Origin: Owenia fusiformis
Lineage: Eukaryota; Annelida; Polychaeta; Sabellida; Oweniidae
Length of the DNA: 60,000 bases
Direction of reading: 5' to 3'
Assembly: GCA_903813345.2 (NCBI GenBank)
Contig: CAIIXF020000011.1
Location: 16,787,754-16,847,753 of the forward strand
Shown piece after piece: positions 1 through 11,056 of this stretch. Every line of letters starts with the position of its first letter. The stretch's first letter is position 1. The notes under the pieces were generated by a model. The model saw nothing but the letters and a program-made list of their open reading frames with translations. It was not told the DNA's origin and made no database searches. Position numbers and translations under genes: made by a program.

Positions 1-143
1 TATTAATTTTGATCAGAAGGCAAAAGGCTGAAACAGAAGCATCGTCATAAGATATGTGTTACTACATGTAGCTGCTATATTAAACATTCTTAGGGTGACC
101 AATTATCCAAAATGGTATTTATAAATATGATATTGATTATTAA

Positions 144-738
144 ATGATAAATTTTAGAAGGATTTCATGTTTTTTTCCCATTTCGTCCCTTCCCATTTCG
201 CCCCTTCCCATTTTGCCCCTCATTTATTCCCATTTTGCCCCTTTCACAATACGCCCTTTTCCCATCTCGCCCCTTTGCCATTTCACCCCTTTCCCGTGTT
301 GCCTCCTTCCCATATCACCCCTTTCCCTTATCTCCCCTTCCTAAAATGGGAAGGGGGCAGAATGGGACAGGGGTGAAATGGAAGAGGGGAGAAATGGGAA
401 AGGGCGAAATGGGAAAAATGATGGGCGAAATGGGAAGGGGCAAAGTTGGAAGGGGCGAAATGGGAAGAAATCGGATTTCATCTGTATTTGATCAGTATTG
501 GAGCTGTACTAGAGCGGTATTAAATATCCCTGTCCAATACCGATGCATCGGTATTTGATCGGTACTTGATCGGTATTGGAGTTTCACTAAAGTCATATTA
601 AATAGCATAGTCCTATACCGGTGCATCGTTATTAGAGCTATATAAGGTCGGTATTTGGTCGGTATTTGGTTAAAGCTGATTGGCTGACAGGACTTCTAAA
701 TTAGCTCATTTGCATGATAAATTTTAGAAGGATTTCAT
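144..738. repeat. 25-bp direct repeat flanking a 545-bp block
   Basis: The same 25 bases (atgataaattttagaaggat plus ttcat) occur at 144-168 and 714-738. Between them lie the pyrimidine/purine mirror tract and a block of ggtattt repeats. The arrangement could be a long target duplication or two recombined repeat copies. Nothing coding is seen. Confidence 0.6.
170..470. repeat. Pyrimidine-rich tract followed by its inverted purine-rich partner
   Basis: 170-345 is built of short variants of cccatttcgcccctt; 340-470 is the reverse-complement type (gaaatgggaaggggc). The two halves can fold into a long imperfect hairpin, and each half is a low-complexity minisatellite of 10-16 bp. Open frames across it are low-complexity artefacts. 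Confidence 0.8.
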
Positions 739-800
739 CGGTATTAGTTCGGTATTAGACAACTACATTAGGTCGGTATAAGGTCGGCATTTAATATGCA
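475..800 (+). repeat. Degenerate short tandem repeat (ggtatttgatc / ggtcggtatt)
   Basis: Repeated variants of ggtatttgatcggtattgg and ggtcggtatttggt fill this stretch with 10-20 bp spacing. No gene signal. Confidence 0.55.
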
Positions 801-1212
801 ACGTCCATTGGATTCTTTCACTTGGGAGCTGACAATTGACTCAGGCTAACTCGGATTCATTGCTCTTGTATGTATTTCAATATATTTATGAAAGTGAAAC
901 TTATCTTGAACTTTCACATTGGTTACATCCAAGAGAGTCCTGTATATATTTCGATATATGTATCTCTGTAGGGTTTATAAAAATATTTGTCTTTTTCTAT
1001 GTACTCTTCGATTAATGTATCCAAGTCGTATCAGGTTCAGGTTCAATATAACGAGTGTAACATTAATTGCGACAACAATGTTGATAGTGTTTATGATGAG
1101 AAGATATTATTTGGGAAGAGGTATTGTATGTCATTTGTTCGTAGTAATAATTAGTCTTGAAAATATGCTTTTATATCATGTAGATAATTATAGCTTATGA
1201 AGCACTGGAACA
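801..1212. other. No gene seen
   Basis: AT-rich sequence. A short open frame at 919-1200 has no recognisable domain, and its composition matches the surrounding noncoding DNA. Confidence 0.5.
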
Positions 1213-1283
1213 TGTTTGGCACGACAATTGAGTGGAATTAACTTATGAAACATGAAGAGCAGTTAACAACTGTAGATAACTAG
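1213..1283 (+). repeat. Isolated unit of the ~82-bp satellite
   Basis: This stretch (tttggcacgacaattgagtg and onward to gaagagcagttaacaactg) matches the satellite unit that makes up 4050-6215, but lies almost 3 kb upstream of that array. The ~440-bp repeats lie between. Confidence 0.75.
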
Positions 1284-1339
1284 AGATCTAACGATCTAAG
1301 ATTGCAAGCAATCTTACGGAGGCCCTATATTCGTTTCTG

Positions 1340-2560
1340 AACATTCAAAGGCCAGCCAAAGGTCAAATCTCTAATACAAGGTCATATATGAACTCCAGAC
1401 AACTTGTGGATGATTTTTAAAAAAGGTTCGGTCCAATTAATGCCAGTTGAAATTTGACCTTGAAAAATTCCGAAATTTGACCTTTTTTCCGTTTTTGAGC
1501 TATAATATCTCAAAACTGGAGCCAAATTTTAATAGATAATCAATTGCTAATATGTGTAGAACCTTTAGTAGAGGAATATATATTCTGACTTTCATTTAAA
1601 AATATTGATTTGTAGTCTCCAATTTTGAGAAACTTAGAAAACACAGTTTGTGATTTCGTTTGATGACCTTGACCTTTGACCTTGCAAATTTAACTTTTTT
1701 AGACCTCAGAAGGTCTTTTGTAAATAAATATACCTAAATTTGAATCCAGAAAATCGATTTGAAAAATCAACTATTTTGACCTTTCGGAGGTCACTGAAGG
1801 TCAACCAAAGGTCCAAAGGTTAGATTTGGAATCCTGAGAACTTGTAGATGAGTTTAAAAAAAAAATTGGTCAATTTGAAGCAAGTTGAAATTTAGTCTTG
1901 AAAAGTTTCAAAATTTGACCTTTTTTCAGTTTTGAGTTCCAATATCTCAAAACTGGTACACAATTTTAATAAATAGTCAATTGCTTATATGTGTAGAACC
2001 TATAGAGGAATATATATCCTGACTTTCATGAAAAAATATTGATTTGTAGTCTCCAATTTTGAGAAACTTAGAAAACACAGTTTGTGATTTAGTTTGATGA
2101 CCTTGACCTTTGACCTTGCAAATTTTTCTTATTTAGACCTCAGTGGGTCCTTTGTGATCAAATATACCTAAATTTGAATCCAGAAAATCAATTTGAAAAA
2201 ACAACTTTTTTTACCTTTCGAAGGTCACAGAAGGTCAACCAAAGGTCGGAGGTCAAAAGTAAGGACATATTTGAGTTCCTGAGATCTTGTAGATGATTTT
2301 TTAAAAAAAATCTGGTTCATTTGAAGCAAGTTGAAAAATGACCGATTTTTGCCGCTTTTTGACGTCAAATATCTCAAAAACGGTAAAAAATTAACGCGTA
2401 CATATAGTGAGCAATTTGTAGAGAATGCTTATATCTAGTTACATTTTAATTCATCGCAAGAAATAATGAAGTATGAGGACGAAATCTGAGAAACTTAAAA
2501 AAAGCTTAGATTTGACCTAGATTTTGACCTTTGACCTTGACCTAGATAAAAATTCCTTTC
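1340..2560. repeat. Tandem ~440-bp repeat, 2.7 units, AGGTCA-rich
   Basis: Unit starts marked by ggtcaaccaaaggtc lie near 1349, 1798 and 2232 (periods 449 and 434 bp). Units share the blocks tttgaccttttttc, aatatctcaaaactgg and gaccttgacctttgacctt. The third unit decays after about 300 bp. The words gaacttgtagatgattt and gaagcaagttgaaa are the reverse complement of the core of the array at 21.1-22.4 kb, so the two are related in opposite orientation. Confidence 0.8.
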
Positions 2561-2699
2561 CCGCCAAGTTCAGCCCAGGTCCCTAGTAGGACTATGTAGT
2601 AGCTAGTTGAAAGTTAGTCGGAAGTAGGAGAAAAAGAGGGAGGAAGAATAAATAACTAGATTTTGGAAATTGAACAAGTTCAATTTCAGACTCCAGATC

Positions 2700-2940
2700 T
2701 AGACTTTTTTTTAGCCGAGTCATCCAGAATAAGACGAGTCATCCAAAATAAGCTGAGTCATCCAGAAAAAGATGGATGGATGAAAAAGGAAGGAAGGATA
2801 GGCTAGAATAGGAAGGAACGATAGGATAGAATAGGAAAGAAGGATAGAATAGAATAGGAAGAAGGGATAGAATAGGAAGGAGAGGATAGAAAAAGGTAGA
2901 TAGGAAGGATATGATAGGATCACAAAAGAAGGATGGATGC
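2700..2940 (+). repeat. 19-bp triplet repeat and polypurine tract
   Basis: 2716-2770 holds three variants of gagtcatccagaataag. 2770-2930 is almost pure purine, built of gatagaataggaagga-type words. Minus-strand open frames here are low-complexity artefacts. Confidence 0.75.
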
Positions 2941-2984
2941 ATTTTTCAATATTTTCTTCTCTACTCTTGACTTTCTATCAGGAT

Positions 2985-3790
2985 ACCATCAGATCGATTT
3001 TTCTCGAAATTTCAAAACACCATAACTTTCGAACCGGAAGTTGGATCGAAATTTGGTTTGCAGACTCGGATTCCTGAGGAAATTCTGCCCTTAATTCATA
3101 ACTCATATGTTAAATTTGGAGAACTTTTTATTTTCACCTACTTTTCGGACACCATATCTCAAAAGTGGGTCAAAATACTCTTTGACGGCAAAAGGCTAAC
3201 ACTATTAGCACACTCTTGGCTACATGAATACACAATTTCGAAGAATATAGTTAAAGTGTAGTGTCAGAATCGCAAAACTAAGGAAAAACTTTGAATTTGA
3301 CCTAGATTTTGACCTAGGCATTTTGGTGTCCAAATTTTGAAGCTAGATGGCTTTTGAGGTCCCATTCTTTTAAAAGCTTTCATTATATTTAGCTGAACTC
3401 AGTCTTTATTTCGTATTTTTCACTTCAAAAAAACATTTTTTCCTATTGACTTAACATGGGCACCAAATTTAGCGATTTTTGAGCTTTCAAAACGCCATAA
3501 CTTCCGAACCGGAAGTCTGATCCAAATTTGATTTGCAGATTCGGATTCCTGAGATCATTCTACACTTATTTCATAACTCACATGTTGAATTTGGAGAACT
3601 TTTTGTTCTGACCTACTTTCCGGACGCCATATCTCAAAATCAGTAACAGTAATCAAAAATCTGATGGCACACTTATGAAAGGGCTGTTTCTAAGCTACAT
3701 AATGAAAAAAAGAGGAAGACGTTTCGATAAATAACGACGAAGATAATAGACAGAAGGTTGAAAATGTAAGATTTGACCTAGTTCTTGACC
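2985..3790. repeat. Old tandem pair, period about 480 bp
   Basis: 3003-3190 and 3483-3660 share ccataactttcgaaccggaa, cggattcctgag, ttggagaacttttt and accatatctcaaaa with scattered substitutions. The second copy is followed by another gaccttgacctttgacc block near 3775-3805, linking it to the 1.34-2.56 kb repeats. Confidence 0.7.
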
Positions 3791-4049
3791 TTTGACCTAG
3801 ATAAAAAATTGACCCAATTTCCCAACCAACTAGATTCTGAACCTAAATGAACTGTATAATGGTCTTTACTGGATACCTTATAGTTATAGAAAAAACGTCT
3901 AAAGAATAATAAAGAAGAAGAATAAGAAGAATACTGGCAAAAACAATAGACTCCAGATTGACATCTGGAGTCTATTAATAATAATAAAGAATAATAATAA
4001 AGAATAATAATATCTACAAAATTGATAGGAGGCCCCCCGATGGGGCCTC

Positions 4050-5140
4050 CTAATAAATAATAAACTGAGTTTGACATGACAATTGAGCGGAGCTGACTTG
4101 TAAAAAATGAAGGATAGGTTGAAAACATGCAGATAATAGGAAATAAACAGGGTTTGGCATGACAATCGTGTGGAATTAGCTTTTGAAACATGAAGAGGCG
4201 ATTGACAACATGGAGAGAAATAAAATAAACAGAATTTGGCATGAGAGTTGAGTGGAATTCGCTTTTGAAACCTGAAGGGCGGTTGTCAACTGTATCTTAA
4301 TACGAAATAAACCGAGTTTGGCATGGCAATTGAGTGAAGCTAGCTTGTAAAAAGAAGGAAGAGATTGAAAACATGAAGATAATACGAAATAAACAGAGTT
4401 TGACATTGCAGTTAGGTGGAATTAGCTTGTGAAACATGAGGAGGCGATTGACAACTTGTAGATAAATGATGCTTGACAATTGAGTGGAATTAGCTTGTGA
4501 AACACGAAGAGGCGATTGACAACTTGTAGATAAATCAAATATACAGAGTTTGGCATGACAATTGAGTGGAATTAGCTTTTGAAACATGAAGAAGCGATTG
4601 ACAACTCGTAGATAAATTATGCTTGACAATTGAGTGGAATTAGCTTGTGAAACATGGAGAGGCGATTGACAACTTGTAGATAAATGAAATATACAGAGTT
4701 TCGCATGACAATTGAGTGGAATTAGCTTCTGAAACATGAAGAGGCGATTGACAACTTGTGGATAAATGAAATAAAGAGAGTTTGGCATGACAATTGAGTC
4801 GAATTCGCTTATGAAACTTGAGGGGCGGTTGACAACTGTATATTAAACTAAATAAACCGAGTTTGGCATGACAATTGAGTGGAGCTAGCTTGTAAAAAAT
4901 AAAGAAGAGATTGAAAACATGTAGATAATACGAAATAAACAGAGTTTGACATGACAATTGGCAGGAATTGGCTTGTGAAACACGAAGAGGCGAATGTCAA
5001 CTTGTAGATAAATGGAATAAACAGAGTTTGGCATGACAATTGAGTGGAATTAGCATATGAAAATTACGAAATAAACTGAGTTTGGAATGACAATTGAGTG
5101 TCGCTTATGAAACCCGAGGGGCGGTTGACAACTGTATCTT
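4050..5140 (+). repeat. Satellite array, ~82-bp unit, three unit types
   Basis: Units begin with tttggcatgacaattgagtg. Starts at 4154, 4235, 4317, 4399, 4472, 4549, 4620, 4699 and 4781 give steps of 71-82 bp. Three variants can be told apart: one with gaggcgattgacaacttgta, one with gattgaaaacatgtagata, and one with gggcggttgacaactgtat. Minus-strand open frames inside simply translate the unit repeatedly. Confidence 0.9.
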
Positions 5141-5705
5141 AAAGGGTTCCGATAAGCATCCCGTATAAAAACAATATGGCGGCTCCAGGCGAATCAACTG
5201 GATCAGTCCATTTTTAAGAAATAAGGGGAGTTCTGTAAAATCCAGTTTATTTAAATTGTCTTTGAGATAAAGTAATCCGTTTATAATGATTTTGAAAACG
5301 TTATCCAAAGAGTGATTGCGTTCAAAGAATACATGTACAACAGCCAATATAAATCCTTGTATTAGAAACCGGTTTGTCTTGCTTTGTTTCATTTGTAGGA
5401 TATTTCATACGCCAAGCTGTGTGCTATTACGTTATGGGGAAATTTAGATGCCAATTTTTCCTTATTATACACAAATAGAAGATCCTGAAACTTCACCCAT
5501 AAATGTGGAATTGATTTGTCAAAATAAAAATCACCCTTTTATAAATGTGTGACGATCTATGATATACTTATGCTATATAACAGTTAGAGGTGTTGACACA
5601 ACGACCTCGAACCTGTGAACCCTTGAGTAGTATTCCGGGATCGGGCCTTTTATACTAAACGGTGAGCAACACCAGAAACGAGCGTTCGATTTGCTAAACG
5701 ATATG
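5141..5705. other. Unique DNA interrupting the satellite array
   Basis: About 560 bp without satellite units. A 95-codon minus-strand open frame (5105-5392) is leucine-rich (motifs NGLLYLKDNLNKLDF and LPLFLKNGLIQL) but matches no family I recognise, and its end runs into satellite sequence, so I do not call a gene. Confidence 0.5.
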
Positions 5706-6215
5706 CGTCACCCTTTAAAACGAAATAAACCGAGTTTAGCATGACAATTGAGTGGAGCTAGCTTGTAAAAATAAAGAGATTGAAAAATGTAGATAATACG
5801 AAATAAACGGATTTTGACATGACATTTGGCAGGAATTAGCTTGTGAAACACGAAGAGGCGATTGTCAACTTGTAGGTAAATGAAATAAACAGAGTTTGGC
5901 ATGACAATTGAGTGGGATTAGCATATGAAAATTACGAAATAAACTGAGTTTGGCATGGCAATTGAGTAGAGCTAGCTTGTAATACATAAAGAAGCGATTG
6001 AAAACATGTATATTATACGAAATAAACAGAGTTTGGTATGACAATTGTTTGGAATAAGCTTTTGAAACAATGCGACAACTTGTAGATAAATGAAATAAAC
6101 AGTGTTTGGCATGACAATATGAGTGGAATTAGCTTATGAAAAATGAAGAGTGGTTAACAATTACTGAAGATAATACGAAATAAACAGAGTTTGACATGAC
6201 ATTTAAGTGGCTTGT
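5706..6215 (+). repeat. Second block of the ~82-bp satellite
   Basis: The unit types of 4050-5140 resume (gagtttagcatgacaattg at 5731 onward) and end near 6210. Several units are shortened. Confidence 0.85.
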
Positions 6216-6713
6216 TATTGAAAGAAAGAAAGAAAGATTAAGATTAACTACTGTCATGTTCTTTGCATGGCATTGCCTCAAATAAGAGCGATGAAACCTA
6301 TATTTTAGCAAAATAACAGAAACCGTACATTTCTTTTCTTGCTTCTATGTTTCAAGCTTCACTAATTCTGAACAAAGCCCAGATGACATAAGAAAGCCCG
6401 GTTGATTTCAGACGATTCTCTCGATCTACATGTACGACAAATCAATCAACTTTACTTTCATGCGGTGAAAACATTACTTTTCGATGCTTTAGACATATTT
6501 AATGTAATAAATAATGACAAACTAGATGAATTACTAGAACTAATTAACTAGTATGTTTGAATAAGTTTTAGCTCTTCCATTTCATCATGTGAAAAACTAT
6601 AAGATTTGTAAGCTGTCTTGGAACATGTAGTTCCTGTTTCAAGCTTTATCTTTTCTTGCGATTTTGGATTTATTTGTTTCGATTTATGGAACCCTGAGAC
6701 GATAAAAATATCA
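6216..6713. other. No gene seen
   Basis: AT-rich DNA with a short gaaa microsatellite near 6219-6235. No supported gene or repeat. Confidence 0.4.
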
Positions 6714-7953
6714 ATAGAATGGGAATATTGGTCATGGATGTTTATATAAGTTATGGGAAATACAACAAGAAACTTGATTGTATATATTTCTTATATTTCA
6801 GATAGGATCGGGTCGAGATACTGCATATAAAAAAGAATGAGTTAATGAAGAGGCATACGTATTGACATCTTTCTGTGATGAGCACGGGGATGGGCATGTT
6901 ATGTGATATTAGATATGGTATGATTGCACCGCATATTGCTACACTCCAACACGAAACTGTGTCAGTCACATCTTGTCAAAGGAGAATATTACCTATCATA
7001 TCTTACTATCTATCATATATAAGAAAAACCAATAACTACATTCTAAAAGGAACGCCGTGTTGATATTATGCATGATCTTGGTGGACGTGAAACTTAACAA
7101 CTCATACCATTCGACATACCACTAACTGGTACCAGTGTGGTAAACATAACAGTAACTTCTGTAATGGACTCTAAAATCAACACGATGAAAATTCCAATAG
7201 ACTTATAATCAAACTGTATTCATATTTGTGATTTTTCTTTTTTCTATTAACTTTACATGTAGGTCTCTTCAGACTAGTTCAAAAATTGAATTATGGGCTC
7301 TCATTCTCAGGTAGAGAACATGAACATGTAAACCCATAGAATGGGAATATTGGTCATGGATGTTTATATAAGTTATGGGAAATACAACAAGAAACTTGAT
7401 TATATATATTTCTTATATTTCAGATAGGATCGGGTCGAGATACTGCATATAAAAAAGAATGAGTTAATGAAGAGGCATACGTGTTGACATCTTTCTGTGA
7501 TGAGCACGGGGATGAGCATGTTATGTGATATTAGATATGGTATGATTGCACCGCATATTGCTACACTCCAACACGAAACTGTGTCAGTCACATCTTGTCA
7601 AAGGAGAATATTACCTATCATATCTTACTATCTATCATATATAAGACAAACCAAGAACTACATTCTAAAAGGAACGCCGTGTTGATATTCTGCATGATCT
7701 TGGTGAACGTGAAACTTAACAACTCATACCATTCGACATACCACTAACTGGTACCAGTGTGGTAAACATAACAGTAACTTCTGTAATGGACTCTAAAATC
7801 AACACGATGAAAATTCCAATAGACTAATCAAACTGTATTCATATTTGTGATTTTTCTTTTTTCTATTAACTTTACATGTAGGTCTCTTCAGACTAGTTCA
7901 AAAATTGAATTATGGGCTCTCATTCCCAGGTAGAGAACATGAACATGTAAACC
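6714..7953 (+). repeat. Two-copy tandem duplication, 622-bp unit
   Basis: 6714-7335 and 7336-7953 are nearly identical and directly abutting; the boundary word is gtaaaccc/atagaatggg. Differences are single bases and small indels. Each copy keeps a 62-codon plus-strand frame (6875-7063; 7497-7685) with an overlapping minus-strand frame starting MTDTVSCWSVAICG. Neither matches a family I know, so coding status is open. Confidence 0.9.
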
Positions 7954-8318
7954 CCTATTGAGATGACATATTTTTCTGATTGGTCAAAATCGAAAAAACA
8001 AAATGATGTCCTCAAAACTTTCGAAATACTCTTCGAATGATATGTTTTGTTCATTTTTTGCATGTAGACCAATATCATAACTTTATATTTCACATCAACA
8101 TAAATATAGATGTACATAATATGCCTACATGAATTAAACACCACATCAGGGTGTAGATTTGGAAAATGGCTGGTGAAACGGTGAGACGGTGAGACGGAAA
8201 TATGTCTCTCTAAAGCTCTGGGTCTTTCCCAACTCTAGTTCTGCAAATAACGTTGTTCTTGAAAACATCATTTTTTGAATGAGTTGATTAAAATGTACAA
8301 TGTGTGATGTAATGAAAA

Positions 8319-8633
8319 ATGTACAAAAATGTAACGATAAAACGACCTACATTTTTGAAATTATTGGTTTTTATACTCGCATGGTGTACCTTTCAACATT
8401 CTTGTGCGAAAGAAGCCACAAATAGTTGTGCAATAAGTTTGGGAAAGTCATACTCAAATTATTTATACGAGCTAAACATTTTGACATGCAATAGTATCAA
8501 TTCTAGATATGACATATTTTGTCTTCCATGGATAATGAACAAAAATCGAAGTTTATCGAGAGTATATGATCTTGACCACTCCAACAAGAATTTTGATATG
8601 TCATTAACCTTATCATGTTTATATTTATTATAA
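8319..8633 (+). CDS. Hypothetical small protein with signal-like N-terminus
   Basis: 104 codons from ATG to stop. Residues 11-30 are hydrophobic (FLKLLVFILAWCTFQHSCA), as in a signal peptide, followed by four more cysteines. No homologue recognised and no splice sites or promoter that decide it. It could equally be a chance frame in AT-rich DNA. Confidence 0.2.
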   Translation: MYKNVTIKRPTFLKLLVFILAWCTFQHSCAKEATNSCAISLGKSYSNYLYELNILTCNSINSRYDIFCLPWIMNKNRSLSRVYDLDHSNKNFDMSLTLSCLYLL

Positions 8634-9002
8634 TCATAAAAAAATAATGCTCAATTGTGACTCTTCCAATGTATGAAGACTACGATCGCTTCGAAAAGAA
8701 TTATCTCAAATAGTATCATTCGAGTAGAATGTATGCATGAAGATGTGTACAACTATGCATTAGGTTAGTGTTATTAATCTTTTACTTGTTATAGTAATCA
8801 AAAATAATTATCAGATTTTTACAGTGTTTTATATTGCATCATGGCATTTACCTGTTTACAGACACTCACAAAGTTACCATTGTACAAGAAGCTACGTTAG
8901 GCTACACAACGGGGCATCACAGATGTACTTACGACGGTACTAAAAATAACACATACATGTATAGAATACGATAAAGCGCTGAATGTAGACACAGTTGAGT
9001 GT

Positions 9003-9265
9003 ACAAACGTGTATCAGTATCATATGTTTAAGAAAATGTACATATTTGCGAATAAATAGTTCAGAAGACAACAGAATCGTCGATTTAAATAATTCACTTA
9101 AGTTACATAAACGGTTTTTCGAAAAACAGTTAAGATCTGCACTTTTAACCCAAACCGTTTATGTAACTTAAGTGAGGAATTAAATCGACGATTCTGTTGT
9201 CTTCTGAGCTATTTTTTCGCAAACATGTACATTTTCTAAAATATATGATGCTGATACACGTTTGT
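9003..9265. repeat. Long inverted repeat (foldback), ~115-bp arms
   Basis: Left arm 9003-9117 and right arm 9152-9265 are near-perfect reverse complements (acaaacgtgtatcag ... agaagacaacagaatcgtcg ... acttaagttacataaacgg), with a 34-nt spacer. The right arm continues to about 9410 as a member of a dispersed family also found at 42590-42776 and 43213-43500. Confidence 0.9.
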
Positions 9266-9410
9266 GAGAAAAAACGTCGTTGGGATTCTGCCTACAAAGC
9301 GTGAAATAAGGAAAAAAGAAAAATCGTACCTTAGATGTCCGACATTTTGTTACCAAAACGAACCGTTTCGGTAACCAGCGTAATCGAGCCAATCACCAGT
9401 GATCATTGTA

Positions 9411-9750
9411 CAACTAAAATTAATTGAATTCAATTTTTGAATTGAAACAAAATACAATAATAATGTTAACATATAGAGTATGTTAAATAGCTTAATGAGT
9501 CATGATAAATCATGACATCTTATTTCTTCTCCAGTCCTAAAACTGTGTATCTGTGCCTTTATATGTGGTTGAATACAATGCCTATTATGTAATGGATTGA
9601 CATTAAGATAAATGATAACTATCACACTTATTGACAGTTATAACTCATCCCATCTGATGAGTTCAGATCACAGAATATGCCTAATAAAATCAAAGCAAGT
9701 TTCAGTTGAAACAGAAGGATGTTATGAGTATTGAAATGTAATGAGTGGCT
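9411..9750. other. No gene seen
   Basis: AT-rich DNA with a gaattcaa palindromic patch near 9421-9447. No supported feature. Confidence 0.4.
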
Positions 9751-9754
9751 ATTG

Positions 9755-9895
9755 CACTAGGCCGTGTTGGCTCACCGTTCGGAATATCATGCTTTAAAAC
9801 TATTTGATTAGCCAACCGTATGTCCATGTCTAGCCCTGCCATCTGCAACACGTATCCATACTGTAGCGAACGGTGAGCTCACGTGGTCTAACGTA
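9755..9895. mobile_element. Short palindromic MITE-like element
   Basis: Left end taggccgtgttggctcaccg, right end (reversed) tagaccacgtgagctcaccg; both arms continue with ttcg. Internal sequence is noncoding. A related ggtgagcaacacc word occurs at 5661-5673. Confidence 0.6.
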
Positions 9896-10104
9896 ACAGC
9901 TCCATAAAGTGTTGTAAGATTGAATTTAATAAAAAAAGAAATTATATTGCGTGAATGTGCATTGTGTTTCTAGTCCTATACATGTATTCCATTAGTAAGT
10001 TTTTAGAGAACGTCTTCTTTTAGACGGAATTCATAGACATATACAGTACCAGTATACAAGAGATGAGCAGTCTGTAGATATTCGTTACTAGTAATTGGTT
10101 ATCC

Positions 10105-10226
10105 CACATTTGCTCCGATTTATTGCCCGGCGGCCGACAGATTAAATATTCTGTTCAAAACTAAATACAATTGTGAACAGGATACTCGATCAGCCGGGCG
10201 CCGACCGATAAATCTGAGCAAATGTG
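10105..10226. mobile_element. Palindromic MITE, CACATTTGCTCCGAT family
   Basis: Ends read cacatttgctccgatttat and, reversed, cacatttgctcagatttatc. Inside each end is a GC-rich block (gcccggcggccgac / ggtcggcgcccggc). Sister copies lie at 48537-48680, 57267-57440 and 57468-57575. Confidence 0.8.
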
Positions 10227-10280
10227 ACAGGTGTGAAAGAAATGATGGTCCCCCAGGGATTATGGTCCCCTTTCTTAACG
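10227..10280 (-). mobile_element. End fragment of the GGTGTAAAAG MITE family
   Basis: caggtgtgaaagaaatgatg followed by gtcccccagggattatggtc is the reverse complement of the right end of the element at 37882-38046. Only one end is preserved here. Confidence 0.5.
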
Positions 10281-11056
10281 GACATAAGTTTCTGCCAGTC
10301 TACGAGTTCCCTTTTCCATAATATGTATTATAATAGCCCCGCTTTGAATTTTAATCCTATTTCTGCAGCAACGCTAACTATACTTTATCTGTAAAATGCC
10401 TGTATTTCATATTTATATGATTGTTCCATTGTTTCGGATGGAATTATGAAAACAATTTTCATTGGCTTGAAAAAGATTTATTAAATAAGAAATATTGCAG
10501 ACCAAAACATTTTGATACATATTTATTTGATGAAATGTTAAACAAACATAAATGACCGTCAATAAACTAGAAAAATAAAATAAATGACTAATGTAAGTAG
10601 TCCTGAATGGCTTATCACCACTTTCAAGTTATTTATTCCGTGGTACTGGATTTGTTAATTATACTACGGATCGTAACTGTTTATTTCGGTCATTCATTAG
10701 ATATCCCCGGGGAATGGTCCACTCCCTGTTAACATGTTTCAAAAAGATATGATTTTCTATCGTTTTACGTTTTGGCGAATATAAACTAAAGAGGTTACTT
10801 CGCTAGAGCTTTTGAATTCTTCTATTAATTGGTTAACACTTGTTTTCTCTTCAAAGTACAGTCAATCGTATATTACATATGTTAATCAATTGTATATATA
10901 TATACAATCAAAATCAAAACGTTAACGAACATGTATTTCAAGAACCCAATTTTTCTTCAACTTATGATATTACAAGCAACACTATAATCTTACAATTGCC
11001 GAACAGCACCCATCTGGACATCCTTTTCTTCATTTAATACATATTTTATAATGTAA
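10281..11056. other. No gene seen
   Basis: AT-rich DNA. The open frame at 10840-11037 has no domain and no coding signal I can support. Confidence 0.4.

Noticed and set aside
4176-5039. Several minus-strand open frames of 60-160 codons with repeated SNSVYF and NCHAKL words
   Set aside because: They translate the ~82-bp satellite; the periodic peptide is a by-product of the repeat.
5589-5673. Minus-strand 85-nt sequence with pairing ends ggtgttg / caacacc, like a class II tRNA
   Set aside because: The T-arm does not fit: the loop-like ttcgagg is too far from the acceptor strand and its stem does not pair. No convincing anticodon arm. It shares words with the MITE at 9755, so it is more likely a repeat end.
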